Below, piece after piece: positions 1 through 6,130 of a stretch of 6,157 nt of DNA. The notes beneath the pieces are model-generated. The model worked only from the letters and a program-made list of their open reading frames with translations. It did no database searches and was not told where the DNA came from. Numbering within the stretch: the first letter of the stretch is position 1; every line of letters begins with the position of its first letter. The stretch is taken from assembly GCA_003565195.1 (NCBI GenBank), contig PXCX01000047.1, positions 1 to 6,157 on the forward strand. Reading direction: 5' to 3'. This DNA comes from PVC group bacterium (GTDB lineage: Bacteria; Verrucomicrobiota; Kiritimatiellia; CAIKKV01; PXCX01). Position numbers and translations under genes: made by a program.

Positions 1-977
1 ATAAAAGAATCCGGGTGATCATTTTGGAATGCAAAACCGGTGCCCTGCATGACCTCGCGAGTGACTGGAAGATCGGAATAGACCGGACATGTGCCGGCCA
101 GCGTTGCTTCGACCGGCGGCATGCCGAATCCTTCATATTCCGATGTGAAAACCAAGATCTGTGACTTGCGTAGCAAATCGGCGTATTCCAACTTGGGTAA
201 CCGGGGCAGAAAAGTCATCTTGTCAGGCACCGCCAACCCGTCAGGTAATGATCCCACAAGATAAATCGGGCCGGAAAATTTCGTGGATGTGCGCCACAGT
301 TCCAGGTATTGCAAGGCCATCGCGCTGCGCTTGTGGGGCCAACGCCCGGTCAAAACCATCACGCCATGCCGTCGCGTTCCGGTCGTGTTTGTTGATCCGC
401 ATGAAAGCGCCGGATCTTCGTTAGAAAAACCGATCCCCATTGTGATTACCGGTGGCGGCGGCAAACCGAACCGGTCCGCCATGCGTAAAATTTCCGACCG
501 CGAGAAATCGCTGTTCGTGAAAATGATACCGGATTCCCGAATAGTGGCTCTGAAACACCGCAGGAAATATTCGGTTTCGGCACGAGAGAATATCTTGGGA
601 TAATGATGTTGATAGTAATCATGAATTGCGTCGTGAATGAATGACGCAAGCCTGACAGGGCACGCGCGGACAAACGAGGCGTATCCTTTCGGTAAAAACA
701 ACCAGGAATCCGGATCTGCGGGAATAGTTTGATATAACGCCCATTGATCCCACCATAATCGACCCGCGGAACCCATGATCGGCGAACGATAAAACCGGAC
801 TTGTACATGTGCGGGTATGTTTAGCGAATCCCGCAGCGATTCGTTTGCCAAAACCGTCAATTCGCTAATTTCCTTCCTGTGAGCAAGAACCCGCAGTAGG
901 TTGATCGAAAAGTTGAAAATTCCGAGTGATTTGGTTCGCTTAAAATGTTGATCGGCTATCGAATAGGTTAGTTTCAT
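1..977 (-). CDS. GT4-family glycosyltransferase, C-terminus cut by window edge
   Basis: Reading the minus strand from the ATG at 977 gives 325 codons with no stop before the window edge, so the C-terminal end is missing. The protein looks like a retaining GT-B (GT4) glycosyltransferase that moves a sugar from a nucleotide-sugar donor to a lipid-linked glycan at the cytoplasmic membrane face. Seen: an N-terminal acceptor domain with GIFNFSINLL (19-28); FIHDAIHDYY (113-122) followed by IIFTNSDFSRSEI (151-163), the usual 'HD...SxfSr' region; a linker with VITMGIGF (177-184). The donor domain opens with VMVLTGRWPHKR (206-217). The donor-binding EX7E motif is intact, E282 to E290 in SEYEGFGMPPVEA. 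The start is well fixed: an in-frame TGA lies 12 codons upstream with no other start between, and GGAAA (984-988) sits 6 nt before the ATG. It is transcribed divergently from the next gene. Family is confident; sugar and linkage cannot be told. Confidence 0.9.
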   Translation of the reverse strand, partial: MKLTYSIADQHFKRTKSLGIFNFSINLLRVLAHRKEISELTVLANESLRDSLNIPAHVQVRFYRSPIMGSAGRLWWDQWALYQTIPADPDSWLFLPKGYASFVRACPVRLASFIHDAIHDYYQHHYPKIFSRAETEYFLRCFRATIRESGIIFTNSDFSRSEILRMADRFGLPPPPVITMGIGFSNEDPALSCGSTNTTGTRRHGVMVLTGRWPHKRSAMALQYLELWRTSTKFSGPIYLVGSLPDGLAVPDKMTFLPRLPKLEYADLLRKSQILVFTSEYEGFGMPPVEATLAGTCPVYSDLPVTREVMQGTGFAFQNDHPDSF

Positions 978-1012
978 GCTAGGTTTCCGTATGCGCCAAG
1001 TTCGCGATCAAC

Positions 1013-1041
1013 AAAGTATCCTGTTTGGGTAATGGATGCAA
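1013..1041 (-). promoter_or_regulatory. Possible sigma70-type promoter of the leftward glycosyltransferase
   Basis: On the minus strand TTGCAT (1036-1041) is followed after 17 nt by TACTTT (1013-1018). Each box matches consensus at only three of six positions, so the support is mainly the exact 17-nt spacing and the placement. The predicted start near 1006 would leave a leader of about 29 nt containing the GGAAA ribosome-binding site. This is weak and inferred. Confidence 0.22.
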
Positions 1042-1098
1042 GCTTCAAAACCGGTGTTTGTCCGGCGATCCTTCGTCACTGTCGGCATGTAAACATAC

Positions 1099-1127
1099 TT
1101 GCATTCAGAGCGCGAGCATCTTACACT
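1099..1127 (+). promoter_or_regulatory. Possible sigma70-type promoter of the rightward operon
   Basis: TTGCAT (1099-1104), a 17-nt spacer, then TACACT (1122-1127), which matches four of six -10 positions. Transcription would begin about 1134-1136, leaving only some 20 nt before the glycosyltransferase ATG at 1155. The -35 hexamer and spacing are the same as in the divergent candidate at 1013-1041. No stronger promoter is visible between the two divergent genes. This is inference from weak boxes. Confidence 0.3.
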
Positions 1128-1135
1128 ATCTTCCC

Positions 1136-1162
1136 ATGAAGGGTGCCGTAGCAAATGCCTGA
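1136..1162 (+). other. Eight-codon upstream ORF overlapping the glycosyltransferase start
   Basis: ATG at 1136 opens a reading frame MKGAVANA that stops at TGA 1160-1162, inside the next gene's ATGCCTGA start region. If the promoter at 1099-1127 is real, this ATG would lie at or within two nt of the transcript 5' end, so it could be read as a leaderless minicistron coupled to the gene at 1155. No Shine-Dalgarno precedes it. An ORF this short arises easily by chance. Confidence 0.15.
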
Positions 1163-2387
1163 TCAACGCCATATTATAATGGTATCCGTTGCGGATTTGC
1201 CGGAAGGAGGCGGACATACCGCGCGAATGGAGGGTTTGGTGGCGACCCTGACCGGGCTCGGACATTCGGTAATGGTATGGAACGAGCATGCTTTGGGCAC
1301 TACTTCCGCTGCGACTCAACAGGTTCGCGGGATGATTGGAGGTTCGCCGTTCGAGTATGTGCTCGGGCGAACGGAACGTAGCGACGGCTTTGGCATGGTA
1401 TACGAAAAAATGCGTGCCGTGCATCGGATTGCCCGACTGATGCGGGCGGCGGCGGCTAAAAACAAGCTTGATTTCGTGTGTTTCAACGATCTCTCGTTTT
1501 ACGATACCTTCCCGCTTACGCGTCTGGCCCGCCGGCTGGGGGCGCGGACCATCCAGTTGTATGAAGACGAACGACTGGAATTGGTTTCTGTTGCCCGTCG
1601 TTCCATGGCGGTGCGTGTGTTCGGTTTGAACGCCCGGCTGGCGGATCGGATATGCCCGCCGATGGCGGATGCAATTGTAGTTATTTCGGATTATTTAAAG
1701 ACAAAGTACAACCGGTTGGGCCGCGGAACCCCTGTTTGGCTGGTGCCGACGATTATCGATTGTGATCTTTGGGAATGCCCGCCCGAGAAGGCGACCGATT
1801 GCCCGATGCTTCTATATGCCGGGACGTTTGGAGAACAGGATGAAATCGATCATTTGATCGATGCGTTTGCCATTGTACGCGACCGGGGACAACCCTTCCG
1901 GGTGGTGATGGCGGGTGACAACCTGCGGAATCCAGCGCGGATGAAACGTATCCGGCAGGCTGTTGAGAAGCGCGGACTTTCAACACGGGTTGTTTTTCCC
2001 GGTTATGTCTCACAATCGGTGGTTAGGGATTATTTGGATGAAGCCGCAGTGCTGCTTAACCTTCGCAGGGATGGCGTCTGGTCGCGTTCCGGACTATCGA
2101 CCAAGCTTAGCGAATATCTGGCTTCGGGCCGCATGGTGCTTGCATCGGCCGTAGGTGAAGTGCCGCGCTACCTGCAGGACGGGGAAAACGCCATGTTGGT
2201 ATCGCGGCGGGTAGAACCACAAGAAATAGCCGATGCCTTGTGTCGGGCGCTTGGATCCATTGCGCTGCGGCGTGAAATCGGGCGTAAGGGACAAATCGTG
2301 GCCCGCCGGTGTTTTGATGTGCACGTGGCTGCCGAAAAGATTGATGCCCTGTTACGGGAAATGAGCACCGACCATCGCAATGCCTGA
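1155..2387 (+). CDS. GT4-like glycosyltransferase (410 aa)
   Basis: A complete GT-B-fold glycosyltransferase of normal length, likely adding one sugar of the polysaccharide repeat unit on the cytoplasmic side. The N-terminal strand and glycine loop are seen as HIIMVSVADLPEGGGHTARM (6-25), with the typical 'LxxLGHxVxVW' (32-42). IVVISDYLK (174-182) ends the acceptor domain. The donor domain begins MLLYAGTFGEQDEIDHLIDA (218-237), with VVMAGDN (250-256), then LSTKLSEYLASGR (314-326) and VGEVPRYLQDGENAMLV (333-349). In the EX7E site only the second glutamate is present (E320); the position of the first is S312. The start at 1155 keeps the whole first beta strand; an internal ATG at 1179 would cut into it. 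No good Shine-Dalgarno is visible, only GAAGGG about 12 nt upstream. It is the first gene of a plus-strand group, and its last 8 nt overlap the flippase gene. Family is confident; specificity unknown. Confidence 0.9.
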   Translation: MPDQRHIIMVSVADLPEGGGHTARMEGLVATLTGLGHSVMVWNEHALGTTSAATQQVRGMIGGSPFEYVLGRTERSDGFGMVYEKMRAVHRIARLMRAAAAKNKLDFVCFNDLSFYDTFPLTRLARRLGARTIQLYEDERLELVSVARRSMAVRVFGLNARLADRICPPMADAIVVISDYLKTKYNRLGRGTPVWLVPTIIDCDLWECPPEKATDCPMLLYAGTFGEQDEIDHLIDAFAIVRDRGQPFRVVMAGDNLRNPARMKRIRQAVEKRGLSTRVVFPGYVSQSVVRDYLDEAAVLLNLRRDGVWSRSGLSTKLSEYLASGRMVLASAVGEVPRYLQDGENAMLVSRRVEPQEIADALCRALGSIALRREIGRKGQIVARRCFDVHVAAEKIDALLREMSTDHRNA

Positions 2388-3723
2388 CTTGATTTTGATG
2401 TTCTCAATCCGAAAAACAGATATGCAAGGCGAACTCAAGAATTTGCGAGAGAGTCGTTTTATTCGTAATGTTGTCGTGGCGGCGTCCGGCGCCGCAGGCG
2501 CCCAGTTGATTGTGATTGTCTTTTCGCCGCTGATTACCCGTCTTTACGGACCGCAAGCGTTTGGCTTGCTGGGGACATTTGCTGCCCTGGTCGCGATCGG
2601 TGCGCCGGTCGCGGCGTTGACTTATCCGATTGCGATCGTTTTACCCCGGACGGATGGGGAAGCGGCCGGGATTGTCAGGCTGGCGGTTTATATTGCCTTG
2701 GGGATCGGAGTTTTATTGACGTTTTCTGCCATGGTTGTCGGCGACCGGTTGCTGGCGTCCTTTGCAATGACGGAGCTTACCCCGTATATTCTGCTGGTAC
2801 CGCTGCTTATGGTTCTGACGGCGTTCCGGAATGTCGGATTGCAATGGCTTATCCGGGATAAACAGTTTCGGGTGATGGCCAAGGTTGCCGTGTTGCAGGC
2901 CTTGACGGTCAATACACTGAAGGTGGTGATCGGGTTTTTTCATCCCGTGGCCGCCGTCCTGATTGGGGTGACGGTCATTGGCGGCGCGTTGCATGTTTTG
3001 ATGTTGATGCTGGGGATTAAACTATCCATTCCGGACAACCGAAAATCCAGCAGGCAACCGGATACGCGCAACGCTTCATTTTTGGAGTTGGCCAAACGAT
3101 ATCGCGATTTTCCGGTTTATCGGGCGCCCCAGGCCTTGATCAATGCCTTCTCGCACAGTCTGCCGGTAATTATGCTGGCCGCTTTTTTCGGGCCGGTGTC
3201 GGCGGGATTGTACACGCTTTGCACCCGCATTCTGGCTGGTATTCCCCAGTTGATCAGCGTTTCGGTTGGCGATGTTTTCTATCCCCGGTTCTCCGAGGCG
3301 GTTCGCCGCGGCGACGATCTTGCTCGATTGTTGCTCAAAGCAACCGTCGGACTGGCCTTGCTCGGGGTGGCACCGTTTGCAATAGTAATCCTGATTGGCC
3401 CCTGGTTGTTCGGTTGGTTTTTCGGACCGGATTGGGTGTATGCCGGAGTCTATGCTCGGTGGCTGTCGGTTTGGCTGTTTTTTCAGTTCATTAATCGTCC
3501 ATGTGTAATTGCGGTTCCGGCACTCGGAATTCAAAAAGGGTTGATGTTTTATGAGATCGCCGGTACGACAGCCAAGTTGCTGGCATTGGTTTTGGGATTT
3601 GCGCTGTTCAAAAGCGATATTGTCGCGATTGCATTTTTTTCAGTTATGGGAATGACGGCTTACTTGTTTCTGATTTTTTGGGTGTTGATTTCAGCCCGAA
3701 GCATTGATGCAATGAGGCTTTAA
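2380..3723 (+). CDS. Wzx-like oligosaccharide flippase, polysaccharide biosynthesis membrane protein
   Basis: A 447-residue polytopic inner-membrane protein of the MOP superfamily (polysaccharide biosynthesis/Wzx type), expected to flip undecaprenyl-linked repeat units to the periplasmic face. I see about 12 hydrophobic segments, roughly at 30-50, 62-88, 101-121, 135-152, 168-190, 190-212, 260-282, 285-306, 330-352, 367-385, 396-418 and 420-440. The family-like N-terminal part is SRFIRNVVVAASGAAGAQLI (25-44), then PLITRLYGP (50-58). The mid-protein signature is FPVYRAPQALINAFSHSLPV (244-263), followed by GPVSAGLYTLCTRILAGIPQ (271-290) and VFYPRFSEA (299-307). Length is normal. The ATG at 2380 overlaps the preceding gene by 8 nt (ATGCCTGA), suggesting translational coupling. 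ATG 2398 or ATG 2422 (M15, just before the conserved part) are alternative starts, and none has a clear Shine-Dalgarno. It ends in tandem TAATAA stops. The substrate cannot be read from sequence. Confidence 0.9.
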   Translation: MPDLILMFSIRKTDMQGELKNLRESRFIRNVVVAASGAAGAQLIVIVFSPLITRLYGPQAFGLLGTFAALVAIGAPVAALTYPIAIVLPRTDGEAAGIVRLAVYIALGIGVLLTFSAMVVGDRLLASFAMTELTPYILLVPLLMVLTAFRNVGLQWLIRDKQFRVMAKVAVLQALTVNTLKVVIGFFHPVAAVLIGVTVIGGALHVLMLMLGIKLSIPDNRKSSRQPDTRNASFLELAKRYRDFPVYRAPQALINAFSHSLPVIMLAAFFGPVSAGLYTLCTRILAGIPQLISVSVGDVFYPRFSEAVRRGDDLARLLLKATVGLALLGVAPFAIVILIGPWLFGWFFGPDWVYAGVYARWLSVWLFFQFINRPCVIAVPALGIQKGLMFYEIAGTTAKLLALVLGFALFKSDIVAIAFFSVMGMTAYLFLIFWVLISARSIDAMRL

Positions 3724-3738
3724 TAAGGTTTGCCGGAA

Positions 3739-3795
3739 ATGAAAAATACGGCTCTATTGATCAGCGGTGGTGAATACGCCAAGAAAGCGAGATAA
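3739..3795 (+). CDS. Possible 18-residue small ORF coupled to the methyltransferase
   Basis: In the 71-nt gap between flippase and methyltransferase an ORF encodes MKNTALLISGGEYAKKAR. It has AAGG (3725-3728) 10 nt before its ATG, a better ribosome-binding site than the methyltransferase has. It stops in TAATG, sharing one base with the methyltransferase start at 3795. That layout suits a translational-coupling minicistron. The peptide is not one I recognise. It could also be the remnant of a lost gene or chance, since a 19-codon open frame is not statistically striking. Confidence 0.3.
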   Translation: MKNTALLISGGEYAKKAR

Positions 3796-4442
3796 TGCAA
3801 AACACGATGAATCAGGAGATGGAACTTTATAAATTCGGCCGGTATTATGACAAGCGTCGATGGATAAGCCTTTGGCATCAATTGGACGAATTGTTGTCGC
3901 ATACTCCGGACTCAGTGCTGGAAATAGGGCCGGGCTGCGGGGTTCTCAAGGCATTGGCTCACTGTTTTGGGATGGATATCGAGACCGTGGATATTGATCC
4001 GGAATTTGGGCCGGATCATCTTGCATCGGCTGTTTCACTGCCGTTCGAGAATGGCAGCTACGATTGCGTATGCGCTTTCCAGATGTTGGAGCATTTACCT
4101 TATGAAGATGCCCTGCAAGCATTCCGCGAGATGCTGAGAGTTACCCGGAAATACGTGTTGATAAGTATTTGGGATGCTCGGCCGATGTGGAGTTACGCTA
4201 TCCATGTCCCAATGCACGGCCTGATAAAATTCCTGGTTCCGAAACCATGCCGGGCCGTAACACATGTGTTCAATGGAGAACATCACTGGGAAATCAATAA
4301 ACGCGGTTATGAATTGCGGCGGGTTATCGCCGATTTCGGTAGTCAGGGCGCAACCCTTGCGCGGACCTACCGCGTATTAGAAAATCCGGTCCATAGATTT
4401 TTTGTATGGGAAAAAATTTTCCGTGACAGGGACGGCGCCTGA
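3795..4442 (+). CDS. Class I SAM-dependent methyltransferase (polysaccharide-locus type)
   Basis: A complete 215-residue Rossmann-fold methyltransferase, expected to be cytoplasmic and to transfer a methyl group from S-adenosylmethionine. Motif I is VLEIGPGCGV (41-50); the acidic ribose-binding strand is VDIDP (65-69); SLPFENGSYDCVCAFQMLEH (81-100) and L101 form motifs II/III; YVLIS (120-124) is the next strand. The entry region LYKFGRYYDKRRWISLWHQL (11-30), the GEHHWEI block (161-167) and the end VLENPVHRFFVWEK (194-207) match a family I know from surface-glycan loci, where they read like 'LYxFdRYxxkxRWxSxWxQ', 'HHWEIG' and 'ENPxHrFF'. The substrate in that family is not something I can name. 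The starts at 3795 and 3807 both retain the conserved part; 3795 is preferred for its TAATG contact with the upstream small ORF. It is the last gene of the plus-strand group, followed after 15 nt by the convergent polymerase gene. A sugar O-methyl or chain-end methyl role is inferred from context only. Confidence 0.88.
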   Translation: MQNTMNQEMELYKFGRYYDKRRWISLWHQLDELLSHTPDSVLEIGPGCGVLKALAHCFGMDIETVDIDPEFGPDHLASAVSLPFENGSYDCVCAFQMLEHLPYEDALQAFREMLRVTRKYVLISIWDARPMWSYAIHVPMHGLIKFLVPKPCRAVTHVFNGEHHWEINKRGYELRRVIADFGSQGATLARTYRVLENPVHRFFVWEKIFRDRDGA

Positions 4443-4457
4443 TCGGATTCAACTTTT

Positions 4458-5972
4458 TTACGCGTCGGGCTCAGGTTCTTCGGCATCCGGTTTCCAGACC
4501 GCGCCGGCCCACATCCAGATTCCCACCTGAAGAAACGTATTATGGAAAAAATCAGAAATTAAATTCAATCCCAGATACAATAACATGGTTGGAATGAACG
4601 CCTCCGCTAGGGCGCGGCGTATCGGTGTGCGGTATGCTTTGCGTCGGAACAAGCGCAGGACATGTGCCGCGGCCATAATGTGCAAACCGAAAAACAGCAA
4701 CACTCCAAGAGGCCCGAATTCGCTGTAGATAGCCGATAATCCGGTGGTCACATGTTGCGTGATACTGCCGCCTGCCACTTCGAGACGTCCGCTCCAGGTC
4801 AGGTAAATGTAATTGATGTATTTTTCCGCCAGCATACTGTTGTGTACGCTCCCGATGCCGCTGGCGAAATTTCCCGGTCCGGCGCCGATGAACCAGGCCG
4901 GCATATCGCGGCGCGCGTGCACGAAAATGTTGTAATATGCCTGTCCCTTGCTTCCGCTCCACATTTGTTGCCAACGATTCCGGAATTCCGAAACCGTCAT
5001 AACATCTTCCGCCGGCAAATCGAATACCCGGCTCAAGCGCGGGTCTGATTTGACGTACAGGAAACCGATGGTGAAAACGGCGATCATGGCAATCATGGCG
5101 AGTTTATAACGCAAGGCTTTGACGCCGTAGAACGTCTGGGCGAAAACCAGCAGTGCCAGCAGCGGGAGCACATGAAAAGTGAATGTCAGAATCAATTGAA
5201 AGGCTGTTAACAAGCCGCCGAAAGCCGTCAGTAACTTTTGTTTCAAATCCGGAAAGTTGTGGAACATGGCGAACAGCAGGAAAATCACGGATGCCATCAG
5301 ATACGCCACGATATTACAGCCTCCCAGTGTTCCGATTGCAAAGTCCACTTTGAGTATCGTAGGGTTAGGCAAGGGATTGACGCCGACAAGCCAGCCTAGA
5401 TTCAGCACCAACTGTAAAGCGGTCAGCGCCAGGATGCAATAGACTATTCTACGGGCATCAGCGGCATTCGGTCGGATAAACCAATAGACCATGTAAAACG
5501 CCGGCACGAACGAGGCATAAGTCAGGAAGAAACGCAGAACCTGAATGGGTGGAACCCGGTTGATAACGGTGCCTACCGCCGCCAGACCGAGAAACATGAA
5601 AAGACACCGATTAAACAAGCGCAAATCACTGCGGTCACTGCGATCCTTGCTGAAATTAACCATCACAACTGCCAGCAGCAACAGGGCCAGCAACTTGTCC
5701 GACATTTGCAAGATCCAATGGGAATACAAGTTTGTAATCGTGGGATGCACGGCCGCAAGGATAAATAATACCAGTATTAAACGCCGGGGGTGCCCGATCA
5801 GCATCGAAGCCGCCAGGAAGGCGGTTACCGTCAGCCAGCCACCGACCGGATGACCGGTAAAAAGCGTCAGGATCAATCCCGAAAACAGGACTCCGGCCGC
5901 CAGTAAAGGAGCCAGGCAACGGTATAGCGCCGCCAATTGGCGGTCCTGCGGTTGTGGAAACGTTTCGTTCAT
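4458..5972 (-). CDS. Wzy/O-antigen-ligase-like polytopic membrane protein
   Basis: A 504-residue inner-membrane protein resembling the O-antigen polymerase (Wzy)/ligase (WaaL) superfamily, which joins lipid-linked repeat units or transfers finished glycan in the periplasm. I count about 12-13 hydrophobic segments, roughly at 20-38, 43-60, 63-80, 91-106, 119-136, 145-165, 176-197, 211-233, 241-262, 264-283, 289-306, 419-440 and 459-492 (possibly two). Between about 307 and 415 lies one long hydrophilic loop, as expected for the large periplasmic loop. It contains FIGAGPGNFASGIGSVHNSM (371-390), the typical 'GxGPGNF...HN' ligase/polymerase signature, followed by SEFGPLGVLLFFG (417-429), the 'GxxGlllf' segment at the next membrane entry. 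The tail is acidic (EEPEPDA). The start at 5972 is the only one before the first membrane segment, and it has no Shine-Dalgarno (see the promoter at 5981-6009). Adjacency to a flippase and glycosyltransferases supports polymerase over ligase, but the two cannot be separated by sequence alone. Confidence 0.82.
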   Translation of the reverse strand: MNETFPQPQDRQLAALYRCLAPLLAAGVLFSGLILTLFTGHPVGGWLTVTAFLAASMLIGHPRRLILVLFILAAVHPTITNLYSHWILQMSDKLLALLLLAVVMVNFSKDRSDRSDLRLFNRCLFMFLGLAAVGTVINRVPPIQVLRFFLTYASFVPAFYMVYWFIRPNAADARRIVYCILALTALQLVLNLGWLVGVNPLPNPTILKVDFAIGTLGGCNIVAYLMASVIFLLFAMFHNFPDLKQKLLTAFGGLLTAFQLILTFTFHVLPLLALLVFAQTFYGVKALRYKLAMIAMIAVFTIGFLYVKSDPRLSRVFDLPAEDVMTVSEFRNRWQQMWSGSKGQAYYNIFVHARRDMPAWFIGAGPGNFASGIGSVHNSMLAEKYINYIYLTWSGRLEVAGGSITQHVTTGLSAIYSEFGPLGVLLFFGLHIMAAAHVLRLFRRKAYRTPIRRALAEAFIPTMLLYLGLNLISDFFHNTFLQVGIWMWAGAVWKPDAEEPEPDA

Positions 5973-5980
5973 GGGGATAA

Positions 5981-6009
5981 ATGATATGATATGCCGCCGT
6001 TTACGGCAA
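5981..6009 (-). promoter_or_regulatory. Strong-looking promoter placed directly at the polymerase start
   Basis: On the minus strand TTGCCG (6004-6009, four of six to consensus) and TATCAT (5981-5986, five of six) are separated by exactly 17 nt. Transcription would begin about 5974, one or two nt before the ATG at 5970-5972. The bases between the -10 and the start codon, TTATCCCC, carry no Shine-Dalgarno, so the message may be leaderless. A second overlapping TATCAT lies at 5986-5991 but would give a 12-nt spacer. This is the best promoter match in the window. Confidence 0.5.
5996..6007. promoter_or_regulatory. 12-nt palindrome overlapping the -35 box (possible operator)
   Basis: GCCGTTTACGGC has perfect 5-bp arms (GCCGT/ACGGC) around a 2-nt centre and covers four bases of the -35 hexamer and part of the spacer of the polymerase promoter. 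A protein bound here could block that promoter. The arms are short, and the same sequence is not repeated elsewhere in the window, so an operator role is only a suggestion. Confidence 0.2.
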
Positions 6010-6054
6010 GTTTAATCCCTGAAACCCGAACCCTAAAGCTAGCCAGCTTCGCTG

Positions 6055-6130
6055 AAAGTGTTCAGGGGTTCAGAGTTCAGTGTTCAGGCCGGATTTCCTG
6101 AACGCTGAACACCTGAACACTGAACGCTTT
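6055..6130. repeat. Long imperfect hairpin built of GTTCAG/CTGAAC heptads
   Basis: Four copies of GTTCAG (6060, 6068, 6075, 6082) are followed by four copies of the complement CTGAAC (6098, 6105, 6113, 6120), spaced 7 or 8 nt. The two halves pair across an 8-nt loop, CCGGATTT (6089-6096). The innermost 7 bp are perfect. The outer end extends with AAAG (6055-6058) against CTTT (6127-6130), two facing positions are G-T type, and there is one offset base on each side. It lies in non-coding DNA between the polymerase promoter and the window edge. Such heptad hairpins suit a dispersed intergenic repeat; there is no T-run of the kind expected of a classical terminator. Confidence 0.85.

Noticed and set aside
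446..808. 120-residue minus-strand open frame in the region of the partial glycosyltransferase
   Set aside because: It is an out-of-frame shadow; the true frame runs unbroken from 977 to the left edge with clear GT4 motifs. The plus-strand open frames at 161-424 and 283-603 are rejected for the same reason.
1008..1424. Minus-strand open frame spanning the divergent promoter and the start of the second glycosyltransferase
   Set aside because: Its translation has no recognisable domain, and it lies opposite a well-supported GT4 gene.
3076..3534. 152-residue minus-strand open frame opposite the flippase
   Set aside because: Composition is rich in Q, N and R as expected from the antisense of a hydrophobic membrane protein; no domain is visible.
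4411..4435. Rho-independent terminator for the polymerase gene (CCGT/ACGG stem followed by AAAATTTTTT on the minus strand)
   Set aside because: The stem is only 4 bp and it lies inside the methyltransferase coding region; too weak to call.
6060..6125. CRISPR-like array
   Set aside because: Units are 6-7 nt with 1-2 nt between them and half are inverted; there are no spacers of CRISPR length and no cas genes.
6055..6130. Classical intrinsic terminator
   Set aside because: The stem is long but is not followed by a T-run on either strand.
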